Shown here in pieces: positions 17,222-25,576 of a DNA stretch of 64,000 bases; within the stretch, counting starts at the first letter, position 1, and each line of letters starts with the position of its first letter. Location of the stretch: assembly GCA_963522145.1 (NCBI GenBank), contig CAUQXI010000004.1:62001-126000 (forward strand). The letters run 5' to 3'. The position numbers and the translations under genes are program-made. This DNA is from Mesorhizobium_B sp963522145 (GTDB taxonomy: Bacteria > Pseudomonadota > Alphaproteobacteria > Rhizobiales > Rhizobiaceae). Under the pieces are notes generated by a model, which did not search any database, was not told the DNA's origin, and saw only the letters and a list, made by a program, of their open reading frames with translations.

Positions 17222-19714
17222 ATGATCCGGCTGCTGACGGCCGTTCTTTCCTGCTTGCTTTTCTGCCTGCCCGCGCTTGCCGAGCAGCGGGCTGCGCTTA
17301 TCGTGTCAGCGGACGACTACCAGACGCTGCGTCCGCTCAAGAACGCCGGGAACGACGGACGCGCGGTCGAGGAGGCGCTGGAGAAACTGGGCTTCGAGGT
17401 ATCCTCGCTGCGCAACGCCACGCTCAAGCGGATGAAGCGCGCCTTGCGCGACTTCGAGGAGGATGCCGAGGGCGCGGATGTGGCGCTCGTGTTCTTTTCC
17501 GGCCACGGCGTCGAGATCGCAGGCAGCAACCGGCTTCTGCCGGTCGATGCAGATGCGTCGTCGCTCGAACGGCTAGAAGAAACGAGCCTGTCGCTCGAAG
17601 AGGTGCGCGAGGCCGTCACGAGTGCAGCAAGCGTCGGGCTCGTGGTTCTGGACGCATGCCGCAACGACCCCTTCGGAGGCGTGGGTGGCGACGGGCGCAG
17701 CGTGCAGCCGTTGAAGCCGGACGTGGCTGGCGCGGTGAAGCCGGGACTGGGGCGCATCGGACGGGCCGAGAATGTGCTGTTCTCGTTTTCCGCGGCACCG
17801 GGCGAAACCGCCTCGGATGGCGCAGAAGGCAATTCTCCGTTTTCCGCCGCCCTTGCCAAGTTCCTGCCGACCGAGGGCCTCGAAATCCGCTCCGTGCTCA
17901 CGCTCGTCCAGCAGGAGGTCTATGATCTCACCCGCGGGCAGCAGCTTCCTTATATCGAGAACGGTCTGCCCAAGCTGTTTTTCGCCACCGGGAACGCCGG
18001 GCCGCTGCCAGAGCGCGACCGGCTCCTGCTGGCAATGGCCGACATCACGCCCGAGTTGCGGACCGAGGTCGAGGCGACGGCTGCCGGCGCGGACATCCCG
18101 CTCGCGCCGCTCTATGCCGCGTTGATCTCCTCGAACGGTTCCGCCCTGAAGCCGGGGGAGCGGCAGGCCAAGCTCAAGGAGGCGGCCGGCGCATTCGTCC
18201 AGGTGCGTGCCGACTTAAGGAAGTTTGCCGCATCCGATCCGAAGGTCACGGCGTTGCGCGGGGAGGCGGAAGCGAAGCTCGCGCTGGGTTCCTTTGCCGA
18301 AGCGCGCGCGCTCCTCGGCCAGGCCGCCGGCATCGACGAGGCGTCGCGCGAGGACCTCAAGGGGAGGCTCGTGGAACGCACTTTGTCGGAGGCGACCACG
18401 CATTTCCTCGCCGGCGGCGCGGCGCGCGCCGAGTTGCGCTACGACCTTGCCATCGGCGACTACGAGAAGGCTGCGGGGCTTTACGACGAGATCGAGGGTT
18501 TCGGCCTGCCCGAGGACGCGCGTTACCAGCAGGTGCTTTCACTTGAGCTCGTCGGCACGATGCAGATGACGGTGGGCAATCTCTCCTCGGCGACGACGGC
18601 ATATGAGCGCATGGTGAAGGCGGCCGCGCGCCGCGCCGACATCGCGCCGGACAACAGCCAGTTCCAGCGCGACCTCGTCGTGGCCCGCAACAAGCTTGCC
18701 GATGTCCGCATGGTGCAGGGCGATCTTGCGCGCGCGATCGCCGATTTCGAGGAAAGCCGCGTCACGCTTTCCGCGCTGATCGAAAAGGATCCGCAACTTC
18801 AATATCTGCGTGATCTCGGCTTCAGCTTCAACAAGACGGGTGACGCGCGGCGTGCGATGGGCTCCTGGCAGGAGGCGGTCGTCGATCATCGCAAGGCGCT
18901 GACCATCGCCGAGTACCTCGCCGCCCAGGATCCCGATGACCAAAGCCTGAAGCGGGATGTGGGAGTCGCCCACAACAAGCTCGGGCAGTCACTGCGCCTG
19001 GGCAACGACTTCGCCGGCGCGCTGGTCGAACAGCAGGCCTCGCTGGCGATCACAGAGGAACTGGCTGCGCGAAACCCGGGTGATGGCGAGCAGCAGCGGG
19101 ACCTCACCGTAGCGCTCAACGCGATCGGCGATCTGCGCCGGCTGACCGGAAACAATGCCGGCGCCTTCGACCCCTATCGCCGTTCGGTGGCGATCGCGGA
19201 GAAGCTCGTGGCGCGCGACCCCGCCAACACGCTGTGGCGACGCGATCTCATGGTCGGGCTCGGCAATCTGGGCGGCGCGAGCCAGGAAGCGGGGGACCTG
19301 TCCGCCGCGCTCGGAAGCTTCGAATCCGCACTCGCGCTCGCCCGGCATCTGGCCGAACTCGACCCCGTGAATGCCGAATGGCAGCGCGACCTTGCCGTGG
19401 CCCACAACCGGCTCGGCGACATCCTGCTCCTGCGCGGAGACATCCGCCGGGCGGGAAGCGAGTATCAGGCGGGCGCGGCAATCGCGGAGGCGCAGCTTGC
19501 CGGTGACCCCGCCAATGCCCAGCGCGCGGTGGATGCCGCCTATAGCCGCTACAAGCTCGGCCAGTCGGGCATCGATGCCGCCGCCAACTTCCGCTCTGCG
19601 CTCGATCTTCTTGTGAGGCTGAAGACAGAGGAACGGCTGCCGGATGCTTATGCCGGATGGATCGCCATGGTGGAGAAGGCGTTGCGCGAGAGCGAGGAGC
19701 GCTCAAGGGGCTGA
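17222..19714 (+). CDS. Secreted caspase-fold protein with 48-residue tandem repeats
   Basis: 830 residues. A Sec signal peptide (MIRLLTAVLSCLLFCLPALA, cleaved before EQ) leads to a peptidase C14 caspase domain at about 22-255 with the catalytic dyad His95 (FFSGHG) and Cys146 (LDACRNDP). After a linker, residues about 480-770 form tandem helical repeats marked by RDL/RDV at 483, 530, 578, 626, 674 and 722, a 48-residue period with the pattern RDLxVAxNKLGD, TPR-like. It should be periplasmic or outer-face. CAGGG lies before ATG 17222. It is flanked by a divergent-function operon and a convergent importer, so no partner is evident; role in proteolysis or stress is unknown. Confidence 0.85.
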   Translation: MIRLLTAVLSCLLFCLPALAEQRAALIVSADDYQTLRPLKNAGNDGRAVEEALEKLGFEVSSLRNATLKRMKRALRDFEEDAEGADVALVFFSGHGVEIAGSNRLLPVDADASSLERLEETSLSLEEVREAVTSAASVGLVVLDACRNDPFGGVGGDGRSVQPLKPDVAGAVKPGLGRIGRAENVLFSFSAAPGETASDGAEGNSPFSAALAKFLPTEGLEIRSVLTLVQQEVYDLTRGQQLPYIENGLPKLFFATGNAGPLPERDRLLLAMADITPELRTEVEATAAGADIPLAPLYAALISSNGSALKPGERQAKLKEAAGAFVQVRADLRKFAASDPKVTALRGEAEAKLALGSFAEARALLGQAAGIDEASREDLKGRLVERTLSEATTHFLAGGAARAELRYDLAIGDYEKAAGLYDEIEGFGLPEDARYQQVLSLELVGTMQMTVGNLSSATTAYERMVKAAARRADIAPDNSQFQRDLVVARNKLADVRMVQGDLARAIADFEESRVTLSALIEKDPQLQYLRDLGFSFNKTGDARRAMGSWQEAVVDHRKALTIAEYLAAQDPDDQSLKRDVGVAHNKLGQSLRLGNDFAGALVEQQASLAITEELAARNPGDGEQQRDLTVALNAIGDLRRLTGNNAGAFDPYRRSVAIAEKLVARDPANTLWRRDLMVGLGNLGGASQEAGDLSAALGSFESALALARHLAELDPVNAEWQRDLAVAHNRLGDILLLRGDIRRAGSEYQAGAAIAEAQLAGDPANAQRAVDAAYSRYKLGQSGIDAAANFRSALDLLVRLKTEERLPDAYAGWIAMVEKALRESEERSRG

Positions 19715-19717
19715 CGA

Positions 19718-19735
19718 GCAGCCAGAGAAGGCTGC
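19718..19735. terminator. Short stem-loop between convergent genes
   Basis: GCAGCC at 19718-19723 and GGCTGC at 19730-19735 form a perfect 6-base stem around a 6-base loop, in the 30-base gap between the caspase gene and the oppositely oriented ATPase gene. There is no T-run, so termination is possible but weakly supported. Confidence 0.35.
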
Positions 19736-19744
19736 AGGTTCGCT

Positions 19745-20833
19745 TCACTGCACGGGGAGCAACACCACGTCCTCGGCCTCCCAGCATAGCCTGACCTCTT
19801 CGCCGGGGAGCGGCATGCGGGCCGTGGCGCGCCGCTGGGCCTGGAGGCGGATGCTGTGGCCGCGTCGGGTTTCGATCGAGAAGAACGACCGGCTGCCGAT
19901 GAAGATGTTGTCCTTGACGACACCATCCTCGACATGCCGGGCGTTTTCGGAGTTGCCGCAAAAGCGGAAGGATTCGGGCCGCAGCGACACAACCGCTCTG
20001 TTGCCGCTGACTTCCGGCCAGTTCCCCGGCGCGAAGAAGTCCATCCCGCCCGACGTGCGCGCGCTTATGCCGGCGGCGCTACGCTCCGAAACGGTGACCT
20101 CGAACAGGTTGGTTTCGCCGAGGAACTTTGCCGCGAAGAGGGAGCGGGGGCGGCCATACATGATCTCGGGCCGGTCGATCTGGACGATCTTGCCGTGCTC
20201 CATCAGCACGACGCGATCGGAAAGGATCATCGCCTCGTCCTGATCATGCGTCACGTAAATGAAGGTCGCGCCGGTTTCGGCATGGATGCGCTTCATCTCC
20301 ACCAGCATGTGCTGGCGGATCTTGAGGTCGAGCGCGGCAAGCGGCTCGTCCAGCAGCAGCACCTTGGGCTCGTTGACGAGCGCCCGCGCAAGCGCCACGC
20401 GCTGGCACTGGCCGCCCGAGAGCTCGTCGATGTAGCGGCTGGCGAAAGGCTCGAGCTGCACGATGGCGAGCATCCGGTTGACGCGCTTCTTCACCTCCGA
20501 CGCCTGCACGCCCCTCACCTTCAACCCGAAAGCGATGTTCTCGAAGACGTCCAGATGGGGAAACAGCGCATAGCGCTGGAACACCATGTTCACCGGCCGC
20601 TTTTCCGGCGGAACGCGGGCGCAGTCATTGCCGTCGATCCGGATGATACCCTTGGTGACATCCTCGAATCCGCCGATCAGGCGCATCAAAGTGGTCTTGC
20701 CGCAACCTGAAGGGCCGAGCAGGGTCAGTATCTCGCCCTGTGCGATCGACAGGTTGATGTCGTTCAGCGCCTGGAAGGTGCCGAACCACTTCTCTGCGCC
20801 GACGATCTCGATGACCGGCTGGTCGAATGCCAT
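19745..20833 (-). CDS. ABC transporter ATP-binding protein, spermidine/putrescine type (second system)
   Basis: 362 residues. Walker A GPSGCGKTT, Q-loop NMVFQRYALFPH, signature LSGGQCQRVALARAL, Walker B LLLDEPLAALD and switch YVTHDQDEAM are complete, with a TOBE-like C-terminus (about 270-362). Note Cys in the signature (GGQCQR) where Gln is usual. It is the last gene of a minus-strand transporter operon ordered binding protein, permease, permease, ATPase, the reverse relation to the importer at 8289-12147. GAGG lies before its ATG and the gap to the permease gene is 10 bases. Confidence 0.88.
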   Translation of the reverse strand: MAFDQPVIEIVGAEKWFGTFQALNDINLSIAQGEILTLLGPSGCGKTTLMRLIGGFEDVTKGIIRIDGNDCARVPPEKRPVNMVFQRYALFPHLDVFENIAFGLKVRGVQASEVKKRVNRMLAIVQLEPFASRYIDELSGGQCQRVALARALVNEPKVLLLDEPLAALDLKIRQHMLVEMKRIHAETGATFIYVTHDQDEAMILSDRVVLMEHGKIVQIDRPEIMYGRPRSLFAAKFLGETNLFEVTVSERSAAGISARTSGGMDFFAPGNWPEVSGNRAVVSLRPESFRFCGNSENARHVEDGVVKDNIFIGSRSFFSIETRRGHSIRLQAQRRATARMPLPGEEVRLCWEAEDVVLLPVQ

Positions 20834-20843
20834 GCGGAATGCC

Positions 20844-21632
20844 TCAGGATGGCAAGCGGTTGGCGAGAGCCGACCGCCTGCGAAGATGTGTGACGAGCCA
20901 GCTTACGACGAGCACGGCCGTCGATATGGCAAGCGCCAGCGTCGAGATGGCGTTGATCAGCGGCGTCACGGTCCGGCGCATCATCGACCAGATATACATC
21001 GGCAGCGTCGTTTCGGTGCCGGATACGAAGGCCGTGACGACGAATTCGTCAAAGGAAACGGCGAAGGCCAGGATCGCCGCCGAGATGAGGGTCGGCGCAA
21101 TGAGCGGAACGGTGACGCGGCGGAGCGTCTGGGTCTGGGATGCGCCGAGATCGCGCGACGCCTCTTCCAGCGAGCGATCGAACAGCGCCAGCCGCGCCCG
21201 CATCGCGACCATGAGGATCGGCAGCGCGAGCACCACATGCGAGATGACGATCGTCGCGGAGGAGAGCGGAATGCCGGCCTGCGCGAACAAAACGAGGAGG
21301 GACACGCCGACGAAAAGGCCGGGCAGCGCAATCGGCGTGATGGTGAGCGCTTCGAGCGCGGCCCGCCCTTTCCCGCCGAGGCGCAGCCAGGAAAGCGCTG
21401 CCGCGCCACCGAGCATCAAGGTCACCAATGCCGTCGCCGCCGCAATCGTCAGGCTCCGCAGCAAGGCGTCGCCGAGCGGCCGATTGGTGAACACCTCGGC
21501 ATACCAGCGCAGGCTGAAGCCCTGGAAGGGGAAGGACAGCGACGAAGAAGAATGGAAGCTGAACAGGACGATGACGACCAGCGGCAATAACAGAAAGCCG
21601 AGAACGAACCAGACGACGAGCCTCAGCACCAT
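20844..21632 (-). CDS. ABC transporter permease, PotC type (second system)
   Basis: 262 residues with about six membrane segments. The EAA loop is EEASRDLGASQTQTLRRVTVPLIAP near 140-165, followed by FAVSFDEFVVTAFVSGTETTLPMYIW, characteristic of PotC/YdcV. The ATG lies one base after the TGA of the upstream permease gene, so translation is coupled. One half of the inner-membrane channel for the substrate bound by the 22631-23779 product. Confidence 0.88.
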   Translation of the reverse strand: MVLRLVVWFVLGFLLLPLVVIVLFSFHSSSSLSFPFQGFSLRWYAEVFTNRPLGDALLRSLTIAAATALVTLMLGGAAALSWLRLGGKGRAALEALTITPIALPGLFVGVSLLVLFAQAGIPLSSATIVISHVVLALPILMVAMRARLALFDRSLEEASRDLGASQTQTLRRVTVPLIAPTLISAAILAFAVSFDEFVVTAFVSGTETTLPMYIWSMMRRTVTPLINAISTLALAISTAVLVVSWLVTHLRRRSALANRLPS

Positions 21633-21633
21633 C

Positions 21634-22533
21634 TCACGACACCTCGCCGGGGCTCTGCGTCAGGTCGCGCTGCTTGGCCGCACGGCGGTGGGGAAGAAGA
21701 CCGGTGCCGCGTCCCACGCCGATGATCACGACGTAAAGGAGCACGGAAACGAGGAACATCAGAAAGGCCTGCGCCGCGCCGAGCGGCCAGTTGCCTGTCT
21801 TGCGGAACTGATCCGCGATCAGCAGTCCCGTCGTCTGGCCCGACGAGCCGCCGAGCATCTGCGGCGTGACATAGTCCCCGGCCACCAGAATGAAGGTGAG
21901 CATGAAGGCGCCGACGAGACCATTCGCGGCGTTGGGGGCGATGACTCGAAAAAATGCGCCAAGGCTGCTGGTGCCGAGGTCGCGCGCGGCATCGATCAGC
22001 TCCTTCCGGATTTCGCTCAAGGACGCCACGACCAGGAGGATGCAGAAGGGCAGGTAGATATGAACGAGGGTGACGGCCACCGCAAAGGGACTGAACAGGA
22101 AGGCGCCGATCGGTTTGTCGATGATGCCGAGCGAGAGCAGAACCGTGTTCAGCACGCCATTGGTGCCGAGAAGAGTGCGCCACGCATAGATGCGCACGAG
22201 GTAGCTCGAGAACCAGGTGATCAGGACGAGGTAGAGGATGAACTGCGAACGGCTGACATAGACCATGTAATAGGCGACGGGCAGCGACAGGGCGACGGTC
22301 AGTGAGGCCGTGACAAGCCCGATCACGATTGCATTGAAAGTCACCCGCCAGAACAAAGGCGAAGTCAGCGCGTTCAGATAGTTGGTGAACACGAAGTCGG
22401 GCTGGATGCGGTAGGACGCGGCCGTCCAGAAGCTGTAGGCCAGGAGCAGCAGGCTCGGCGCGACAAAGAACACGGCCATGTACCCAACGGCCGGCGAGGC
22501 AAGGATGCCTCCTGTTCTTGAACTGCCCCTCAC
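21634..22533 (-). CDS. ABC transporter permease, PotB type (second system)
   Basis: 299 residues beginning at GTG 22533, supported by GGAG upstream. About six membrane segments; the EAA loop is DAARDLGTSSLGAFFRVIAPNAANG around 185-210, then AFMLTFILVAGDYVTPQMLGG. It is 97 bases downstream of the binding-protein gene, and that gap contains a stem-loop (22606-22623) that may set a lower level for permease than for binding protein. Confidence 0.87.
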   Translation of the reverse strand: MRGSSRTGGILASPAVGYMAVFFVAPSLLLLAYSFWTAASYRIQPDFVFTNYLNALTSPLFWRVTFNAIVIGLVTASLTVALSLPVAYYMVYVSRSQFILYLVLITWFSSYLVRIYAWRTLLGTNGVLNTVLLSLGIIDKPIGAFLFSPFAVAVTLVHIYLPFCILLVVASLSEIRKELIDAARDLGTSSLGAFFRVIAPNAANGLVGAFMLTFILVAGDYVTPQMLGGSSGQTTGLLIADQFRKTGNWPLGAAQAFLMFLVSVLLYVVIIGVGRGTGLLPHRRAAKQRDLTQSPGEVS

Positions 22534-22605
22534 ATGTTGCTCCGACGCGTTCTTATCGACGCTCCGCCCGAGCCGGCCGCGCAGCGACCAGGCTCCGGCT
22601 CCAAA

Positions 22606-22623
22606 GGATGCCGAATGGCACCC
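22606..22623 (-). terminator. Intercistronic stem-loop after the binding-protein gene
   Basis: On the minus strand GGGTGCC and GGCATCC form a 7-base stem (one G-T pair) with loop ATTC, followed by TTT. It lies 8 bases after the stop of the binding-protein gene and 73 bases before the permease start. Such elements commonly protect or attenuate the message so that binding protein exceeds permease; here this is inference. Confidence 0.45.
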
Positions 22624-22630
22624 TCAATGC

Positions 22631-23779
22631 TCACATGCCCGCCTTGAATTCCTGCCACGCCTGAATCCAGTCGTCATAGGTGGCGTGATCGGCGGATTCG
22701 CGCGGCGGTATGCCGGGCAGCCCGGCCGCGAAGATGCCTTCCACGTCGCTGTAATCGATGCGCGCGCGGGATTCCTCGTCGAGCAGATCGACAGCCTTCT
22801 TCGAGACGGGTGCCTGCACCACGGACATGGCGACCTTGGCCTGAACCTCGGGGCTCAGCGCATTGTTGATCACCGTGTGCGCCCCTTCCACATTGTCGGC
22901 CGAGACAGGGATGAACCAGGCATCGACCCAGAGAACCGGCCCTTCTTTCGGCAGCGTCATCTTGAAGTTCTTGTTCTCCGCCTTGGCCTGGGTGAGGATC
23001 GATGGGTCGGCACACAGCGCCGCGATCACCTCGCCGGAAGACATCATGTTGAGGAGCTCGCCCTGGTTCAGCGCGATCAGACGCGCCTGATCGCGATATT
23101 TGCCGAGCTCGGCAAAGGCCTGACCGAGCTCATCCTTTGTCAGCAGGGGATATTTCTCACCCAGGCCGGCAACGCGCGCAGCGACCGGCCAGGTGCTCAC
23201 CGTGTCGTCCATGATAGCGATCTTGCCCTTGAACTCCGGCTTCAGGAGATCGGCATAGGAGGTGGGCTCGGCCGTCAGGTCGGCATTGTAGAGCAGCGTG
23301 TTGAAGCCCCACATGTAGGGAACGCCCCAGAGCTTGCCGTCGGCCGACCATGTCGGCTTCTCGTAAAAGACCGAGAACAGGTTGTCGCCGCTGTAGTTCG
23401 GGATCTTGGCAGGATCGAGCGGCATCGCGATCTTCATCTCGCGGATGTAAAGATCGGCGTAAGCCTGGTTGTACTCTGCGAGGTCGATCGGCGGCGGATT
23501 GCCAGCGACGAACTTGGCCTGCACATCGTCCTGCACCGCGATGGAGATCGGCTCGATCGTCAGGCCGTTGGCGCTCAGCCACTCCGCCGCTTCCTTGCTG
23601 GTGTCATAGCCTTCCCATGCCATGACCTGAAGCGCGCCTCCTTTCGCCTGTGCAGGCGTCGAGAAGAAGCGGCCGAACATGACGCCGGTGCCGGCCAGGC
23701 CGAGACCCGCAAGAACCGCGCGGCGACTGACCGAGCCTTGGCCCATCTCCTCCGGACAAGCGACCATATGCTTCGTCAT
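22631..23779 (-). CDS. Periplasmic polyamine-type substrate-binding protein with TAT signal (second system)
   Basis: 382 residues. A twin-arginine motif SRRAVLAG at 18-25, a hydrophobic stretch and a TPAQA cleavage region near 45 indicate Tat export. The mature part begins LQVMAWEGYDT, the usual PotD-like opening (AxEGYxxP/T). ATG 23779 has AGGAG seven bases upstream, so the longer frame to 23842 is rejected. First gene of the importer operon; its promoter region contains ATATTGGATACAA, matching sites upstream of the neighbouring catabolic genes, which ties this importer to the GntR regulon. Confidence 0.88.
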   Translation of the reverse strand: MTKHMVACPEEMGQGSVSRRAVLAGLGLAGTGVMFGRFFSTPAQAKGGALQVMAWEGYDTSKEAAEWLSANGLTIEPISIAVQDDVQAKFVAGNPPPIDLAEYNQAYADLYIREMKIAMPLDPAKIPNYSGDNLFSVFYEKPTWSADGKLWGVPYMWGFNTLLYNADLTAEPTSYADLLKPEFKGKIAIMDDTVSTWPVAARVAGLGEKYPLLTKDELGQAFAELGKYRDQARLIALNQGELLNMMSSGEVIAALCADPSILTQAKAENKNFKMTLPKEGPVLWVDAWFIPVSADNVEGAHTVINNALSPEVQAKVAMSVVQAPVSKKAVDLLDEESRARIDYSDVEGIFAAGLPGIPPRESADHATYDDWIQAWQEFKAGM

Positions 23780-23813
23780 CGATATGCTCCTGTTCCCTTG
23801 TTGATTATGTAGG

Positions 23814-23826
23814 ATATTGGATACAA
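23814..23826 (+). promoter_or_regulatory. Candidate GntR operator A, ATATTGGATACAA
   Basis: This 13-base AT-rich motif is 35 bases upstream of the binding-protein start and is repeated exactly at 26781-26793 before the proline racemase-family gene. Core ATATTGGAT recurs in reverse at 27622-27630 before gntR. Shared presence upstream of three units argues for one regulator. Confidence 0.6.
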
Positions 23827-23905
23827 TTCTGGTGAGTGTCAACAGTGCTGTGCTGTGGATTTGGCCGCACGGCGACGGAAGGAAGGGGGGCGTTGGGAGT
23901 GGCGC

Positions 23906-24931
23906 TTAGCGGCGCACGGGCAGTTCAACCGGCTCACGCATGCCGCTATCCGCCGAGCGACGGACGGCCAGCGCGGTCGCAAGCGAGATAATGCCGTCCC
24001 AGCCGCTCGCCGCCGGCTGCCCACCGTTGAACACGGCTTCGTGGAACCGGCGGACGGTCGCCTCATAGAGGTTGACCGGATCGGTCGGCACTTCCGTCAT
24101 CTCGTCGCCGCGACGCAGGAAAACGGCACCGGCAGGCTTTTCGTGGAGGACGCCCCGGCCGTAGATGGAACCGTCCGTCCCGTGCACTTCAAGGGCAGTC
24201 TCATGGTGACCGAGCGCCTGGCTCTCATGCAGATAGGCGATCAGCCCGGAGCGGAAGCGAACAACGGATTGCGCCTGGTCCTCGACCCCGTTGCGGCCGA
24301 TCAGGTCGCTCGACGTCATCGACATCACCTCGACGGGATCGTCGTCCAGCACGAAGCGCAACGCGTCCACGTTGTGAACGGTCAGGTCATAGATCACGCC
24401 GCCCTGAAGCTTGTCATGCGTGCGCCAGGTCTGCAGCTCCTCGGGCAGATACTCGCAATACATGGCGCGCGCGGCCAGCGGCCGGCCGATCCGGCCGGAG
24501 CGCACCAGCTCGCGGATCGCCTTGTGCGTTTCGGCGCCCCGCATGTGATGGTTGGTCGCCAATACCACGCCGGCTTTTTCGCATGCCTCCACCATCGCCA
24601 CCGCTTCTTCCAGCTTCAGGCTCAGCGGCTTCTCGCAAAGCACATGCTTTCCGGCGCGCGCGGCAGCCAGCGTCGCCTCCGCGTGGCGGTCGTTGCCGGT
24701 GCAGACATAGACGGCGTCCACACGGTCGAAGAGGGCGTCATAACTGGTCGCGACCGACGCGATCCCAAGCGCGTCCGCGAAGGCACGGCCGCGCGTCTCG
24801 TCCCGGCTCATCACAGCCACGAGCTCGGCGCCCTCGACCGAGCGGATGGCGTTTGCCACCCAGTTGCGGGCGATCTGGCTCGCCCCGACGATCCCCCAGC
24901 GCAGCTTGGGCGCTTCAGTGTGCATTGTCAT
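23906..24931 (-). CDS. Gfo/Idh/MocA-family NAD(P)-dependent oxidoreductase
   Basis: 341 residues. The N-terminal Rossmann region WGIVGASQIARNW, the strand end VYVCTGNDRHAE and the signature HVLCEKPLSL (Lys of EKP is the conserved catalytic/binding residue) place it in the family. Members oxidise or reduce sugars, inositols, amino sugars or cyclic compounds. ATG 24931 overlaps the DUF1349 gene end by 17 bases. Co-transcribed with the proline racemase-family gene, so a substrate of this nitrogen-catabolic unit is likely. It ends 126 bases before the importer operon. Confidence 0.84.
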   Translation of the reverse strand: MTMHTEAPKLRWGIVGASQIARNWVANAIRSVEGAELVAVMSRDETRGRAFADALGIASVATSYDALFDRVDAVYVCTGNDRHAEATLAAARAGKHVLCEKPLSLKLEEAVAMVEACEKAGVVLATNHHMRGAETHKAIRELVRSGRIGRPLAARAMYCEYLPEELQTWRTHDKLQGGVIYDLTVHNVDALRFVLDDDPVEVMSMTSSDLIGRNGVEDQAQSVVRFRSGLIAYLHESQALGHHETALEVHGTDGSIYGRGVLHEKPAGAVFLRRGDEMTEVPTDPVNLYEATVRRFHEAVFNGGQPAASGWDGIISLATALAVRRSADSGMREPVELPVRR

Positions 24932-25511
24932 CGTGCAGTTCCCGCGGGATGGCATCGGTGATCTTGAAGTCGGTGAAACTCGCCTCGAAGCCCTCGCGCT
25001 CGGGGGAGCAGCACATCATTCCGACATCGATGAAGCGGGTCGGCGGCAGATAAGCGAGGCGGACCATCCGCCAGGCTTTTTCCGACACGTCGAAATACTG
25101 AACGCGGATGGCTTCGTTGTGCCGGGTCAGGCGGATGCGCACGCCTTCGGGCGCAAACGGAACCGGTAGCAGGGACCAGTCGGACGTATCATTCGTCACC
25201 ACGACCGACAGGAACATCGCGCCGTCGGTGAACTCGACACCGCATTTCACCCAGTGGGTCTCTCCCAGCCGCGCCATGAGGCCGGCCTGGTCGTAGAGCA
25301 CCTCATATCTGCCGCTGATCGTGACCTCGGCGCTGAAATCCCCTTCGACCGGCCGATAGAGAAAGTGGCCGTCGTCGCGCCAGAAATTGTAGAATGTGTC
25401 GCGCCAGTAATCCGTCTTGTTGCCGGTCACGACGACGATCCTGCCGTCATCCTCCTTCCGCCAGGACAAAGGCGGGTTGAACCAGCTCAGGCCCGGGACT
25501 TCGCTCGTCAT
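24915..25511 (-). CDS. DUF1349 domain protein
   Basis: 198 residues, all of it a DUF1349 jelly-roll-type domain (beta-glucanase/concanavalin-like fold). Typical pieces are WRDTFYNFWRDDGHFLYRP, YDQAGLMARLGETHWVKCGVEFTDG and the C-terminal VGMMCCSPEREGFEASFTDFKI. No signal peptide, so it is cytoplasmic. ATG 25511 follows GGAGGA. Known relatives are small uncharacterised proteins, sometimes linked to carbohydrate binding. In this operon it may bind or modify the same small molecule as the flanking oxidoreductase and racemase-like enzyme. Confidence 0.8.
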   Translation of the reverse strand: MTSEVPGLSWFNPPLSWRKEDDGRIVVVTGNKTDYWRDTFYNFWRDDGHFLYRPVEGDFSAEVTISGRYEVLYDQAGLMARLGETHWVKCGVEFTDGAMFLSVVVTNDTSDWSLLPVPFAPEGVRIRLTRHNEAIRVQYFDVSEKAWRMVRLAYLPPTRFIDVGMMCCSPEREGFEASFTDFKITDAIPRELHDDNAH

Positions 25512-25576
25512 GCATTCCTCCAAGTTTTCTGGCGCTTTTTCCGATGGCGAAGCGAACGCTCCGCGTGGAAACGGCT

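Noticed and set aside
20827..22305. Plus-strand frame of 492 codons opposite two permease genes
   Set aside because: Low-complexity polar composition, no domain; the permeases are certain.
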